A DNA stretch of 17,785 bases from Boseongicola sp. SB0675_bin_26 (GTDB lineage: Bacteria; Pseudomonadota; Alphaproteobacteria; Rhodobacterales; Rhodobacteraceae), in assembly GCA_009843725.1 (NCBI GenBank), contig VYCX01000352.1, forward strand, positions 1 through 17,785. The letters are read 5' to 3'. A model generated the notes under the pieces. That model was given only the letters and a program-made list of their open reading frames with translations, did not search any database and was not told where the DNA came from. A program made the position numbers and the translations under genes. Shown here one piece after another: positions 6,689 through 15,662 of this stretch (position 1 is the first letter of the stretch; every line of letters starts with the position of its first letter).

Positions 6689-9079
6689 TCAGCCCTTCAT
6701 CCGGGCACCGGTCGGATCGAAGAGCGGGCCGATGGTTATCGACGCGTCGAACATCTCGCGGGCAATGTCCACCTGCACTTGGGTCCCGCTGGCGACCGGA
6801 GCCTTCACATGCCCAATGGCGACGGGCTTGCCCACCCGGTAGCCGAAGGCGCAGGAAGAGGTCTGACCGACGACCTCGCCATCCAGGTGGATCGGTTCAT
6901 GTCCGAGCGGCACGGCGGCCTCGTCATCCAGGGTGAGCGACACGAGATGGTTGACGGCCCCGGAGCTGCGCCGCGCCTGCATGGCTTCGAAGCCGATGAA
7001 TCCGCCAGACCTGCGGGTGGCAAAGTCCAGCCCCGCCTCGATCGGGCTGATGTCGCCATCAAGTTCATGGCCCATGGCGCAGAAGCCTTTCTCGATCCTC
7101 ATCGAGGTCTGGGCGAACATCCCGGCCGGCCTTGCGCCGGCTGCAACAAGGGCGGCATGGATCGCCGCGGCATTTTCCGCCTTGCACGTGATTTCCCAAC
7201 CGGCCTCGCCGACATGGGACATGCGTGCTGCACGGACGTTGTGACCGGCAATTTGGGCGAGCCCTGTCTTGAAGTGGCCCAGATCGACCAGTTCTGGCGC
7301 GCCGCATTTCGCGACGACCTGCCGTGCCTCGGGGCCCATGAGACCCAGGACGGCAAATTCCTCGGTGCTGTCGGTCAGCATCACCTCATCCCCTTCAGAA
7401 TGACGGCGGAACCAAGCCATGTCGCGCTTGATCGCGTTCGTGCCGACGAACAGGCGGTAGTGGTCATCCGCAATTCGCTGTGCAGTAATGTCGCTTTCAT
7501 AGGTTCCACGTGCATTCAGAACCGCGGTGTAGATCACGGAACCGGGTGCCCGTGCCATGTGACCCGCGCATGTCTTGAGCAGAAAGGCCAATGCATCCGG
7601 ACCCTTCACCTCAATCTTGCCGAACGGAGTGGCGTCGAAGATTGCCGCCGCCTCGTGCGCGGACGTCACCTCTGCCCTTACCGTCTCGAACCAGTCCGGG
7701 CGGCCAAAGCGCAGCTTCGGCTCGGCGGTCTTGCCGAAGAACAACGGGCGTTCCCAACCGTAGAACTGACCCATATGCGCTCCCGCCTCCCGGTGGTCTG
7801 CATCAAGCGGCAGGCGACGCAGGTCTCGGGCAGTCTTCAACTGCTTGCCGGGATAGGCGATTTCGTAGTGGGTGCCGAGGATCTCTGGCGCCCGAGCCAT
7901 AAGATGTTCGATTGAATTGAACGCGGGCGCGAAACGCTTGGCATCTGCTTCGCCCAAATCGTACGCTGTCTGGCCGTGCACGATGGCATGCGCAAGGTTC
8001 ATCCCGGCACCGCCGCCCGAGGCGATGCCCACCGAGTTGAAGCCGCAGCCCAGGAAGAGCCCCCGCGTTTCAGCCGTCTCTCCCAGCATGAATGTGCCGT
8101 CGGGGGTGAAGCTTTCCGGACCGTTGAGAAGCATCCTGACCTCTGCCGTCGACAGCGCGGGCAGGCGATGCATGGCGAGTTCCATCATGGGCTCGAAGTG
8201 GTCCCAGTCCTCGGGCAGGAGACCGAACTCGAATGTCTCGTCCAGGGCGCCGGGCGCGATCGGCTTGCCCATCGGCTCGAAGCAGCCAACCAGAAGCCCG
8301 CCGCTGTCGTCGCGAACATACAGATGGCTGTCATGGTCGGAAAGCGTCGGCAAGTTGCCGTCGATTCCGTTGATCGGTTTCGTCAAGAGGTAGAAATGCT
8401 CGCATGCAAGCACCGGCACCTCGGCCGTCGCCATGGCCCCCACCTCGCGCGACCAGAGCCCTGCGCAGAGCGCGATCGCGTCGCAAGTCACGGTGCCTTG
8501 CGTGGTCTCGACTCCCTTCACCCGGCCGTTCCTGGTCAGGATGCCGGTCACGCCGGCTCTTTCGAACAGTTTCGCCCCAAGCCTCTTTGCCGCCTTGACC
8601 AGCGCGGCGCAGACATCCGAAGGGCTGACCCGTCCGTCATCAGGGGACCATACCGCGCCCAGCACGTCCTCGGCGTTCATCAGCGGCCAGCGTTCCCTGG
8701 ATTCGTCCGCGCTGATCGAGTGCGCCGTGATCCCGTAGGAATTGGCCAGCGCCTCCTGCCGCTTCACATGAATCAGCCTGTCTGGCGTCGTCGCGATGGA
8801 CAGCGAGCCTTTCTGGATCCAGCCCACGTTCTGGCCGGTCTCCCTTTCAAGCCGTGAATAGAGTTCAACGGAATACTGGATCATCCGTGTCAGGTTCCGC
8901 GAATTCCGCAACGTGCGCACTTGTGCAGCCGAGTGCCACGTCGTGCCCGAGGTCAGTTGGTTGCGCTCCAGCAGGATCGCGTCGGACACGCCCATCTTTG
9001 CGAGATGATAGAGCGTCGAGCATCCCATGATGCCGCCGCCGATGACGACGACCGAGGAGTGGGAGGGAAGGCCGTCCAT
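6689..9079 (-). CDS. FAD-dependent DMGDH/sarcosine dehydrogenase-like protein with GcvT folate domain (second of a tandem pair)
   Basis: A 796-residue two-module enzyme. The N-terminal DAO-type FAD domain has the dinucleotide motif 'VVIGGGIMGCSTLYHL' (11-26) and 'TSGTTWHSAAQ' (43-53). H49 in this W-H motif corresponds to the histidine that binds flavin covalently in dimethylglycine and sarcosine dehydrogenases. The central FAO_M-type linker ends near 430. The C-terminal half is GcvT-like: 'GQFYGWERPLFF' (437-448), 'GEAGWE' (624-629), 'RIEKGF' and a final beta-barrel domain. Members oxidise N-methyl groups and pass the one-carbon unit to tetrahydrofolate. The ATG at 9079 follows the upstream paralogue by 5 bases, so the two are one transcription unit. 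Substrate could be sarcosine, dimethylglycine or another N-methyl amine; motifs alone do not decide. Confidence 0.9.
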   Translation of the reverse strand: MDGLPSHSSVVVIGGGIMGCSTLYHLAKMGVSDAILLERNQLTSGTTWHSAAQVRTLRNSRNLTRMIQYSVELYSRLERETGQNVGWIQKGSLSIATTPDRLIHVKRQEALANSYGITAHSISADESRERWPLMNAEDVLGAVWSPDDGRVSPSDVCAALVKAAKRLGAKLFERAGVTGILTRNGRVKGVETTQGTVTCDAIALCAGLWSREVGAMATAEVPVLACEHFYLLTKPINGIDGNLPTLSDHDSHLYVRDDSGGLLVGCFEPMGKPIAPGALDETFEFGLLPEDWDHFEPMMELAMHRLPALSTAEVRMLLNGPESFTPDGTFMLGETAETRGLFLGCGFNSVGIASGGGAGMNLAHAIVHGQTAYDLGEADAKRFAPAFNSIEHLMARAPEILGTHYEIAYPGKQLKTARDLRRLPLDADHREAGAHMGQFYGWERPLFFGKTAEPKLRFGRPDWFETVRAEVTSAHEAAAIFDATPFGKIEVKGPDALAFLLKTCAGHMARAPGSVIYTAVLNARGTYESDITAQRIADDHYRLFVGTNAIKRDMAWFRRHSEGDEVMLTDSTEEFAVLGLMGPEARQVVAKCGAPELVDLGHFKTGLAQIAGHNVRAARMSHVGEAGWEITCKAENAAAIHAALVAAGARPAGMFAQTSMRIEKGFCAMGHELDGDISPIEAGLDFATRRSGGFIGFEAMQARRSSGAVNHLVSLTLDDEAAVPLGHEPIHLDGEVVGQTSSCAFGYRVGKPVAIGHVKAPVASGTQVQVDIAREMFDASITIGPLFDPTGARMKG

Positions 9080-9084
9080 TTCCG

Positions 9085-11505
9085 CTAGCCCAGCAGCAGT
9101 TCGTTACGTGGGTCGTAGACCGGGTCGGAGATGACGGTGGCCTTGTAGGATTGCAGAAGGATCTGCACCTCAAGCTCGCTTCCAGTGGTCGCGGCGCCAT
9201 CGTCGATCCAGCCGAGCGCCAGCATCTTGCCGCTGCGCCAGCCCATGCCTCCTGAAGTGACATGGCCGATCAAGGCGTCATCCTTCAGCACCGGCTCGGT
9301 GCCCCAGCAGGGTGGCGCGACGGGGTCAACCTCCAGCGTGACCAAGCGTCTTTCGGGCGGCGCGCTGCGCTGCGTGTCGACGGCTCCGCGGCCAATGTAG
9401 TCTTTCTTCGTCGAGCAGAATCGTTCCAGGCCGGCAGCGTGTGGCGTAACCTCGGTGGTCATGTCCGCGCCCCAGCTGCGGTAGCCCTTTTCCAGCCTGA
9501 GCATGCCCATGGCCCGTGCGCCCATCAACACCAGGCCGTGATTCTCTCCCTCGGCCATCAACGCGTCGTAGAGCGCCTTCTGGTCCGGCATCGGGCAGTG
9601 GAGCTCCCAGCCCAGTTCGCCCGTGAAGGAGATCCTGGCAGCCTTGCACCGGACACCACCAACCTCGACCATCTTCGAGGACATGAAGGGGAAGTCGGAA
9701 AATGCGCTGTCCGACAGGGCGTTCAGGAGTGCGCGGGAATTCGGTCCGGCGATTCCGATGGCGGCGTAGCGGTCGGTGACGTTTTCGACCCGAACGTCGA
9801 AGTCGCCAACGTGTTCCTCCATCCAGCGCTGATAGATCGCCGCGCCAAGAGTCGCGCCCACGGAATGGAATGAACCGCCGCCGGCGTTTTCGATCGTCAT
9901 GTCGCCGACGATGCCGCCGCGGTCGTTCAGCATCAGGGACAGGGCAATCTTTCCGGATCTTTCTGGCACCCGGGCCGAGCCGACATGGTCGAGGAATTCT
10001 TGCGCATCCGGCCCTGACAAGCGGAACTTGCAGTAGCTCGACATGTCCGAGAGCCCGCAACCGGCCGCCATGGCCTTTGCTTCGGCCCCGACATGCTGCC
10101 ACCAGTTGGGGCGCCGGAAGCTGGGCTTGTCCGCCGGCTTGACCCCTTCGGGCGCAAACCAGAGCGGTCGCTCCCAGCCAAAGGCCTGGCCCATCACCGC
10201 TCCTTGGGCCAGAAGATTGTCATGGATCGGCGTGGTCTTCAGATGCGTTCGGCCCGTCTTGCGCTCGATTCCCGGATAGGTCACCTCGTACCGGATCGGC
10301 ATGATTTCGTGCGTGCGTTCACGGGCGAATTCGCGCGTGGTCCAGTCGCCGAACCGTGCCACGTCCAGGAAGTGCAGATCGAGTTCGCTCTCGCCTTCAA
10401 GGATCCATTGGCTCATGGCCAGTCCGATTCCCCCGCCCTGGGCAATGCCGCCAAGGAATCCACAAGCCACGAAGAAACCCGGCACATGAGGCATGGGCCC
10501 GATCATCGGGCGTCCGTCAGGGGAAAAGCTGATGGCGCCGTTGACGCCTCGCTTGATGCCGGCCGTCTTCAGGTCCGGCACCCGGTGAAAAATGGCCCCA
10601 AGGCCGTCTTCGAGGCGTTCCCAGTCGTCTTCGAACAGTTCCTGCCCGAATGACAATGGCGCACGTCCGTCCGTCTCGTTCCAGGCGCGGCGGCAATCCC
10701 TCTCCCACGGGCCAAGGAGCAGCCCTTGCCCTTCCTGCCGCAGGTAGAACTGGCTGTCGCAATCACGGATCATCGGCAGTTCGTGACCCAGCGCCACGAC
10801 CGAGGGCATGGCTTCCGTCACGAGGTACTGGTGCTCCATATTGGTGATCGGGAGCCGCGTGCCGACCATGCGCGCGATCTCGTCTGCCCAGAAGCCTGCA
10901 CAGTTCACGACTATTTCGCACTCGAACGTCTCCTCGCCCGAAGTCAGCCGCCAATGTCCCGATGGCAATCGGGCGATGCCTTCAACCTGGGTGTTGCGCA
11001 GGATCTTCCCGCCGTGTTTTCGTGCCCCGGCAGCGAGGCCCATCGTGACGGAGCAGGGGTCGACATGGCCTTCTTCGGGATCCCAGGCGCCGCCTTCGAG
11101 ATCCGAGACGTTCATCAACGGGCTTTTCGACTTGATCTCGGACGGCGTGACCAGATCGTATTCCAGGCCGATCGCGCGGAATTTGCCCGCAAGATGCTTG
11201 AACTCTTCCATCCGCTCCCTGGTCTGCGCCAGGAAGAACCCGCCCACGACATGGCTGCCCACCTCCTGCCCGACCTCTTCGGCCAGTCCGTCATACAGGC
11301 GCACGGAATAGGCCTGCAGGGCGGAGAGGTTGGCGTAGGGGCTTTGGGTGTGCACGTTGCCGGCGGCGTGCCAGGTCGCGCCGGACGTCAGTTCCCGGCG
11401 CTCCAGCAGGATCGCATCCTTTTCGCCTGCCTTTGCAAGGTGATACAGGATCGAAACGCCCACGATCCCGCCGCCGACAATGATAACGCGTGATTGAACT
11501 GCCAT
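9085..11505 (-). CDS. FAD-dependent DMGDH/sarcosine dehydrogenase-like protein with GcvT folate domain (first of a tandem pair)
   Basis: An 806-residue protein with the same architecture as its downstream neighbour but clearly diverged. The FAD motif is 'VIIVGGGIVGVS' (7-18); 'TSGATWHAAGNVHTQ' (40-54) places the likely flavin-linked histidine at H46. 'GHVDPCSVTMGLAAGARKHG' (146-165) closely resembles mitochondrial DMGDH. The GcvT part runs from about 430, with 'GELGWE' (629-634) and 'RLEKGYRSWGAD' (670-681), and a C-terminal barrel from about 715 to 800. The expected reaction is oxidative N-demethylation, giving a less methylated amine and methylene-tetrahydrofolate, with electrons going to an ETF-type acceptor. 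The ATG at 11505 has AAGGGC just upstream. The region before it holds a transposase relic, so its promoter may be rearranged. Family is firm, substrate unassigned. Confidence 0.9.
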   Translation of the reverse strand: MAVQSRVIIVGGGIVGVSILYHLAKAGEKDAILLERRELTSGATWHAAGNVHTQSPYANLSALQAYSVRLYDGLAEEVGQEVGSHVVGGFFLAQTRERMEEFKHLAGKFRAIGLEYDLVTPSEIKSKSPLMNVSDLEGGAWDPEEGHVDPCSVTMGLAAGARKHGGKILRNTQVEGIARLPSGHWRLTSGEETFECEIVVNCAGFWADEIARMVGTRLPITNMEHQYLVTEAMPSVVALGHELPMIRDCDSQFYLRQEGQGLLLGPWERDCRRAWNETDGRAPLSFGQELFEDDWERLEDGLGAIFHRVPDLKTAGIKRGVNGAISFSPDGRPMIGPMPHVPGFFVACGFLGGIAQGGGIGLAMSQWILEGESELDLHFLDVARFGDWTTREFARERTHEIMPIRYEVTYPGIERKTGRTHLKTTPIHDNLLAQGAVMGQAFGWERPLWFAPEGVKPADKPSFRRPNWWQHVGAEAKAMAAGCGLSDMSSYCKFRLSGPDAQEFLDHVGSARVPERSGKIALSLMLNDRGGIVGDMTIENAGGGSFHSVGATLGAAIYQRWMEEHVGDFDVRVENVTDRYAAIGIAGPNSRALLNALSDSAFSDFPFMSSKMVEVGGVRCKAARISFTGELGWELHCPMPDQKALYDALMAEGENHGLVLMGARAMGMLRLEKGYRSWGADMTTEVTPHAAGLERFCSTKKDYIGRGAVDTQRSAPPERRLVTLEVDPVAPPCWGTEPVLKDDALIGHVTSGGMGWRSGKMLALGWIDDGAATTGSELEVQILLQSYKATVISDPVYDPRNELLLG

Positions 11506-11760
11506 GCCCTTGCCCGGCGACCCGATGCGCGCCCGTTCTGCTACGCCAATGCCCGGACCCGCAAGAGGGACCAGGGCGAAATGGTCCTTCGCTTCGTCGA
11601 GCTCTGGCAGGAGCGCAATGGCGGGCAGCCCTGAGAGCTGACGCGCGATTCCCGGCTGCCGACGCGTACTGCGGACGTGAATCGCTCGGTGGCCTGCGTC
11701 AACGCAAGTCCTCGAGACCGTCGGGTTGCGTGTCCCGGGGCACGTCGCAGCAACGCAACG
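11506..11760 (+). pseudogene. Decayed fragment of a DDE transposase (insertion-sequence relic)
   Basis: Reading the plus strand in the frame of 11524 gives 'DARPFCYANARTRK', then 'EMVLRFVELWQERNGGQP' (11581-11631), a TGA at 11632-11634, and beyond it in the same frame 'ELTRDSRLPTRT' to about 11676. From memory this follows a motif order in alphaproteobacterial DDE transposases: R-V-x-x-Y-A-N-A, then D-E-V-L-R-F-V-E-F-W, then E-L-V-F-D-S-x-L-T-T-Y-A. Third-position G+C is high before the stop. After about 11680 a different frame ('GGLRQRKSSRP', about 11689-11721) resembles the following L-x-x-R-R-x-S segment, suggesting a frameshift. No start, terminal repeats or rest of the transposase are present. 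It lies opposite to the flanking genes and fills the gap between the GlcD-like gene and the first flavoprotein. The exact IS family is not fixed. Confidence 0.55.
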
Positions 11761-11761
11761 A

Positions 11762-13201
11762 TCAGGCGAGCACCGCTCCCGGATTCATGATTCCAAGGGG
11801 ATCAAGCGCCGCCTTGATCGAGCGCATGGCCGCAAGCTTCGCCGGATCGGCATAGCGCTCCAGTTCCCCGGACTTGGCGCGCCCGACTCCATGCTCCGCG
11901 CTGAAGCTGCCGCCGCAGGCGGCCACCCTGTCGTGAACCACGCGTGTGACGTCCGGTGACCTGTCCATGTAGGCATCACGCGCCTCCCCTTCAGGCGGAA
12001 AGACGTTGTAGTGCAGGTTGCCGTCTCCAAGGTGCCCGAATGCGCTGATCCGGCACGGCAGGATCTTGCGGATCATGGCGCCGCACTCCTCGATGAATGC
12101 CGGAATCTCGGACAAAGGCAGCGAAATGTCATGCGAAGCGATGGCTCCGATCCTCCTGTTCGCGTGTGGAATCGCCTCACGGAGCGCCCAGAATTCGGCC
12201 CGCTGCCGGTCGCTCTGCGCGACCAGGCCATTCAGTACCAGGCCGGCGTCGGCAGCGCGTTCGAAGATCGCGCCCATCTGGCCCTCGGGATCGCTGCCGG
12301 GACCCATGCCGAGTTCGGTCAGGACCGACCATGCCGGAGCCTCGTCGAACGGCTGGCGCAGGTCGGGTTGCGTCTCGGCCAGGAATGCCAAGGCTTCGGC
12401 GGAGATCAGCTCGAATGCGGAGATCTGCTCGCCCGCCTGTTCCCGGCAAGTCGCCAGGAGCGACAATGCGGCCTGCGGCGAGGCGACGGTCAGGAATGCG
12501 GTCGCGGTCTCGGTTGGACGGGGCAGGAGCCTGAGGGCGGCTGCAGTGATCACGCCCAGGGTTCCCTCGGACCCGATCAGAAGGTGTCGTAGGTCGTAGC
12601 CGGTGTTGTCCTTGCGGAGCCGTTTCAATGCATGAAGCACGCTCCCGTCCGGCAGCACGGCCTCGATTCCGAGACAGAGATCCCGGGCCATCCCGTACCG
12701 GAGCACGTTCAGGCCACCGGAGTTGACCGACAATGCGCCACCCAGCTGGGCCGTGCCTTGGCTGGAATAGCATAGGGGAAAGAGGCGACCGGCCTCAGTG
12801 GCCGCGACCTGGATCTCGGCAATGGTAATGCCCGCCTCGGCGACCATCGTGTCTTCCGCCGGGAAGACCTCGCGGACCGCTGTCATCCTTTCGAGCGAGA
12901 GAACCAGCGGGGCGGGGCCATCCGTCGCCACCTGGCCCGCCACAAGCCCTGTGCCGCCCCCGTATGGCACGATGCCAACCCGGGCTTCGGCACAGGTCCG
13001 CACGATCCTGGACACGTCGTCCGTGCTTGTCGGCAGAGCCACATGCCGGGACGTCCCGCTGTGCAATGACCGAGGTTCCTCGAGATAGGCCTGCTGCGCC
13101 GGCTTGACCCTGATGCCGGCCCGGTCGAGGACTTCGGCAAAGGCGTCGTCGGCGGCGTTCAACATGGCCAACCGGGTAGAAGGCCGTTGCGCTGCTGTCA
13201 A
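11762..13201 (-). CDS. FAD-binding oxidase of the GlcD / D-lactate / D-2-hydroxyglutarate dehydrogenase family
   Basis: A flavoprotein of up to 479 residues with the PCMH (VAO-type) FAD domain and the FAD-oxidase C-terminal domain. Visible motifs are 'VPYGGGTGLVAGQ' (78-90), 'LGGALSVNSGGLNVLRYG' (153-170), 'KDNTGYDLRHLLIGSEGT' (197-214), the metal/substrate motif 'FGHLGDGNLHYNV', and 'SAEHGVGRAKSG' near the end. Members oxidise D-2-hydroxy acids such as D-lactate, glycolate or D-2-hydroxyglutarate to 2-oxo acids. The start shown is a TTG at 13199-13201, six bases after the stop of the upstream gene, whose 3' end supplies AGGAG, though at a long spacing. An ATG at 13163-13165 would give a 467-residue protein that fits the family N-terminus equally well. 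There is no GlcE or GlcF partner nearby, so it probably works alone. Confidence 0.88.
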   Translation of the reverse strand: MTAAQRPSTRLAMLNAADDAFAEVLDRAGIRVKPAQQAYLEEPRSLHSGTSRHVALPTSTDDVSRIVRTCAEARVGIVPYGGGTGLVAGQVATDGPAPLVLSLERMTAVREVFPAEDTMVAEAGITIAEIQVAATEAGRLFPLCYSSQGTAQLGGALSVNSGGLNVLRYGMARDLCLGIEAVLPDGSVLHALKRLRKDNTGYDLRHLLIGSEGTLGVITAAALRLLPRPTETATAFLTVASPQAALSLLATCREQAGEQISAFELISAEALAFLAETQPDLRQPFDEAPAWSVLTELGMGPGSDPEGQMGAIFERAADAGLVLNGLVAQSDRQRAEFWALREAIPHANRRIGAIASHDISLPLSEIPAFIEECGAMIRKILPCRISAFGHLGDGNLHYNVFPPEGEARDAYMDRSPDVTRVVHDRVAACGGSFSAEHGVGRAKSGELERYADPAKLAAMRSIKAALDPLGIMNPGAVLA

Positions 13202-13207
13202 TCCGGG

Positions 13208-14041
13208 CTATTCCGTCTCCTGAATGTAGGTCGGCTGGAGCACGATGACGGTCGGTCGCGACGGCAGGCTGCGAAGCGAAATTTCCACCTCGCTTCCTTG
13301 ACGGCGGTCGATGCCGAACTCGTCGCTTACGCCATCGATGAACCGTTCGAGCGATTGCCCGGAAAACCAGTGCATCGGAAGCACGATCGAGCTCCGCAGC
13401 CGCTTCACGATCCGGATCATCGTCGGCAGGTCGACGGTCATGCCGCCGTCCACGGCCGCCATGACCACGTCAAGGCGGCCGATTGCGGCATAGGTTTCAT
13501 CGGACGGCTCGTGATGGAGGTGACCCAGGTGGCCGATGCAGAGCCCGGCCACCTCGAAGATGAATATGGAGTTGTTGTCCTCGACGGCCACCCCGCCGCC
13601 AAACCGGTTGCGGATGTCGGTTGTCACGTTCCGGACCAGCATTTCGCCGAGGTCGACGTAGTGGTCGGCAGGAGCGCCGTTCTGCCACCAGCCTTGCAGC
13701 ACATGGGGAATGTCGGGATGCGGAAAGGCGGTCCAGTGGCTCTCATGCGCGATGTTCATCGTCACCACGTCGGGAACGAGTCCCGCGTCGCCGATGAAGC
13801 CGGTGTAGTCGGTGACGGCGTTGAGGCCGCCATGGGTCTGAAGCAGATACATGGAATGATTGACGTATCTGAGCCGAACGGTGAACTCGTCCTCGATCGG
13901 TGCGTTCCAGGCGACCCTATGGACATAGGTCAGTTCGGGGGCCAGTTCGGCAATCGCGAAGCAATGGCTGGGGCGGCGCTCCTGGGCCGGCGCGGCAACG
14001 GCCGCCATGATCAGCCAGGGAACGATCAGGATGGTGCGCAT
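13208..14041 (-). CDS. Exported metallo-beta-lactamase-fold hydrolase
   Basis: A 277-residue protein with a short Sec signal: positively charged start, hydrophobic 'ILIVPWLIMAAVAAP', and likely cleavage near residue 19-20 (APA/QE). The body resembles the UlaG-like MBL group, with 'GHLGHLHHE' (170-178) and 'LPMHW' (221-225) as expected metal-ligand regions. The canonical H-x-H-x-D-H signature is altered: the equivalent position appears to be 'NIAHESHW' (96-103), with H99 and H102 but no following D-H. Metal binding may therefore be unusual, or activity changed. The ATG at 14039-14041 has GGGAG upstream. Its stop is six bases before the GlcD-like TTG, so the two are probably one operon. Substrate unknown. 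Confidence 0.8.
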   Translation of the reverse strand: MRTILIVPWLIMAAVAAPAQERRPSHCFAIAELAPELTYVHRVAWNAPIEDEFTVRLRYVNHSMYLLQTHGGLNAVTDYTGFIGDAGLVPDVVTMNIAHESHWTAFPHPDIPHVLQGWWQNGAPADHYVDLGEMLVRNVTTDIRNRFGGGVAVEDNNSIFIFEVAGLCIGHLGHLHHEPSDETYAAIGRLDVVMAAVDGGMTVDLPTMIRIVKRLRSSIVLPMHWFSGQSLERFIDGVSDEFGIDRRQGSEVEISLRSLPSRPTVIVLQPTYIQETE

Positions 14042-14154
14042 GAAGCTGTACTCCCTGTCGCAACGTTAGCCCGGATCGCGCGTTTCACAAACAGTTCTCT
14101 TCGTGTATTTCCTCTCAAGCGGGCAAAATCGGGCGAACATGGGAGGAGTCGCAC
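14042..14154. promoter_or_regulatory. Divergent promoter region between the MBL-fold gene and glpK
   Basis: 113 bases drive transcription both ways. For the minus strand, TTGTGA (14085-14090), a 16-base spacer and TAACGT (14063-14068) is a possible -35/-10 pair. For glpK, CAAAAT at about 14125-14130 may be a -10, but no good -35 is evident. A strong glpK ribosome site, GGAGGAG, lies at 14142-14148. No clear operator palindrome is seen. Confidence 0.3.
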
Positions 14155-15639
14155 ATGACCTATGTCATGGCCATCGATCAGGGCACCACGTCCAGTCGCG
14201 CCATCCTGTTTGATGGCGACCTGAAGATCGCCGCCGTTGCCCAGAAGGAGTTCAACCAGCACTTTCCTGCAGGCGGCTGGGTGGAGCACGACCCGGAAGA
14301 CCTCTGGCGGACTGTTGTCGAAACGGCGCGGGAAGCGATGGACAGCGCCGGAGCGGCAGCCAGCGACATCGCGGCAATCGGCATCACGAACCAGCGCGAG
14401 ACCACGCTTGTCTGGGACAAGGCAACCGGCAGGGCCGTGCACAACGCCATTGTCTGGCAGGACCGCCGCACGGCGGACTACTGCGCCGAAATGGTTCAGG
14501 CGGGCCACGAGGAAACCGTCACCGCCAGGACAGGGCTGCTCTTCGACCCCTACTTCTCGTCCACCAAGCTCAAATGGATTCTCGATCAGTCTGATGGTGC
14601 GCGAGACCGGGCGGCTGCAGGCGAACTGCTTTTCGGCACCGTTGACACGTGGCTGATCTGGCGGCTGACGGGTGGGGCGGCCCACGTGACCGATGCCACG
14701 AACGCTGCACGGACAATGCTGTACGACATCCACGAAGGACGTTGGTCCTCGACCATGTGCGCGTTGCTGGGCGTTCCGGCCGGGATGCTGCCGGAGGTGC
14801 GTGACTGCGCGGCGGAATTCGGCACCACGACCCCGGATGTCCTCGGCGGCCCCGTCCCCATTCTCGGCGTGGCCGGCGACCAGCAGGCGGCCACCGTCGG
14901 ACAGGCCTGCTTCGAAAGCGGCATGATGAAGTCCACGTACGGGACGGGGTGCTTCGCTCTTCTCAACACAGGCACCGCTCCCGTGCGCTCGGAAAACAGG
15001 CTGCTGACAACCATTGGCTATCAGCTCGACGGCAAGCCGACCTATGCGCTCGAGGGCGCGATCTTCATCGCGGGCGCCGTTGTGCAATGGCTGCGCGACG
15101 GACTGAAGCTGATCTCCGAGGCGGGCGAAACCCAGGCCATGGCAGAAGCCTCCGATCCGGAACAGCCGCTTGTGCTTGTGCCTGCCTTCACCGGTCTCGG
15201 TGCGCCCTACTGGAAGCCCGACTGCCGGGGCGCGATCTTCGGTCTTGTCCGCAACTCGGGCCCCAACGAACTTGCGCGCGCGGCTCTCGAAAGCGTCGGA
15301 TTCCAGACCCGTGATCTTCTCGAGGCGATGCAGGCGGATTCGCCCGCCCTGTCCGGTGGCGTCCTTCGGGTCGATGGCGGCATGGCGGCCAGCGACTGGA
15401 CCATGCAGTTTCTCGCGGACGTGACCGGGATGCCCGTCGACCGGCCCGAGGTGCTGGAGACGACCGCGCTAGGGGCGGCCTGGCTCGCCGGCATGAAGGC
15501 GGGCGTGTACCCGGACGCAGCGACATTTGCGACCGGCCGTGCATTCGAGCGCCGTTTCGTCCCTGACATGGACGCAGGCACGCGGGACGCGAGATACGCC
15601 CGCTGGAAATCCGCCGTCGCGGCCACGATGGCGGCCTGA
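14155..15639 (+). CDS. glpK: Glycerol kinase
   Basis: A complete 494-residue FGGY-family sugar kinase that phosphorylates glycerol with ATP to sn-glycerol 3-phosphate. The N-terminal phosphate loop '[13 protein letters not shown]' (8-20) and the glycerol contacts are present: R81-E82 ('TNQRETT'), W101 ('WQDRRT'), Y133 ('FDPYFS') and D242-Q243 ('[12 protein letters not shown]'). 'STYGTGCF' and '[19 protein letters not shown]' complete the ATP site. This contact pattern and length fit glycerol kinase better than xylulo- or ribulokinase. The ATG at 14155 has an excellent GGAGGAG seven bases upstream. It stands alone: no glpD, glpF, glycerol transporter or DeoR-type regulator is in the window. 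Confidence 0.95.
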   Translation: MTYVMAIDQGTTSSRAILFDGDLKIAAVAQKEFNQHFPAGGWVEHDPEDLWRTVVETAREAMDSAGAAASDIAAIGITNQRETTLVWDKATGRAVHNAIVWQDRRTADYCAEMVQAGHEETVTARTGLLFDPYFSSTKLKWILDQSDGARDRAAAGELLFGTVDTWLIWRLTGGAAHVTDATNAARTMLYDIHEGRWSSTMCALLGVPAGMLPEVRDCAAEFGTTTPDVLGGPVPILGVAGDQQAATVGQACFESGMMKSTYGTGCFALLNTGTAPVRSENRLLTTIGYQLDGKPTYALEGAIFIAGAVVQWLRDGLKLISEAGETQAMAEASDPEQPLVLVPAFTGLGAPYWKPDCRGAIFGLVRNSGPNELARAALESVGFQTRDLLEAMQADSPALSGGVLRVDGGMAASDWTMQFLADVTGMPVDRPEVLETTALGAAWLAGMKAGVYPDAATFATGRAFERRFVPDMDAGTRDARYARWKSAVAATMAA

Positions 15640-15662
15640 CCGCACGCCTGGGCGAGGTTCGG

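Noticed and set aside
4928..7915. A 995-codon open frame on the plus strand
   Set aside because: It runs antisense to the aminotransferase and the second flavoprotein and across the gap between them. Its composition is the mirror of GC-rich codon bias and it shows no family motif, so it is a shadow frame.
11506..11761. Possible glycine riboswitch upstream of the flavoprotein genes
   Set aside because: I considered it because of the one-carbon context, but saw no tandem aptamer-like conserved core. The bases are better explained as a transposase relic.
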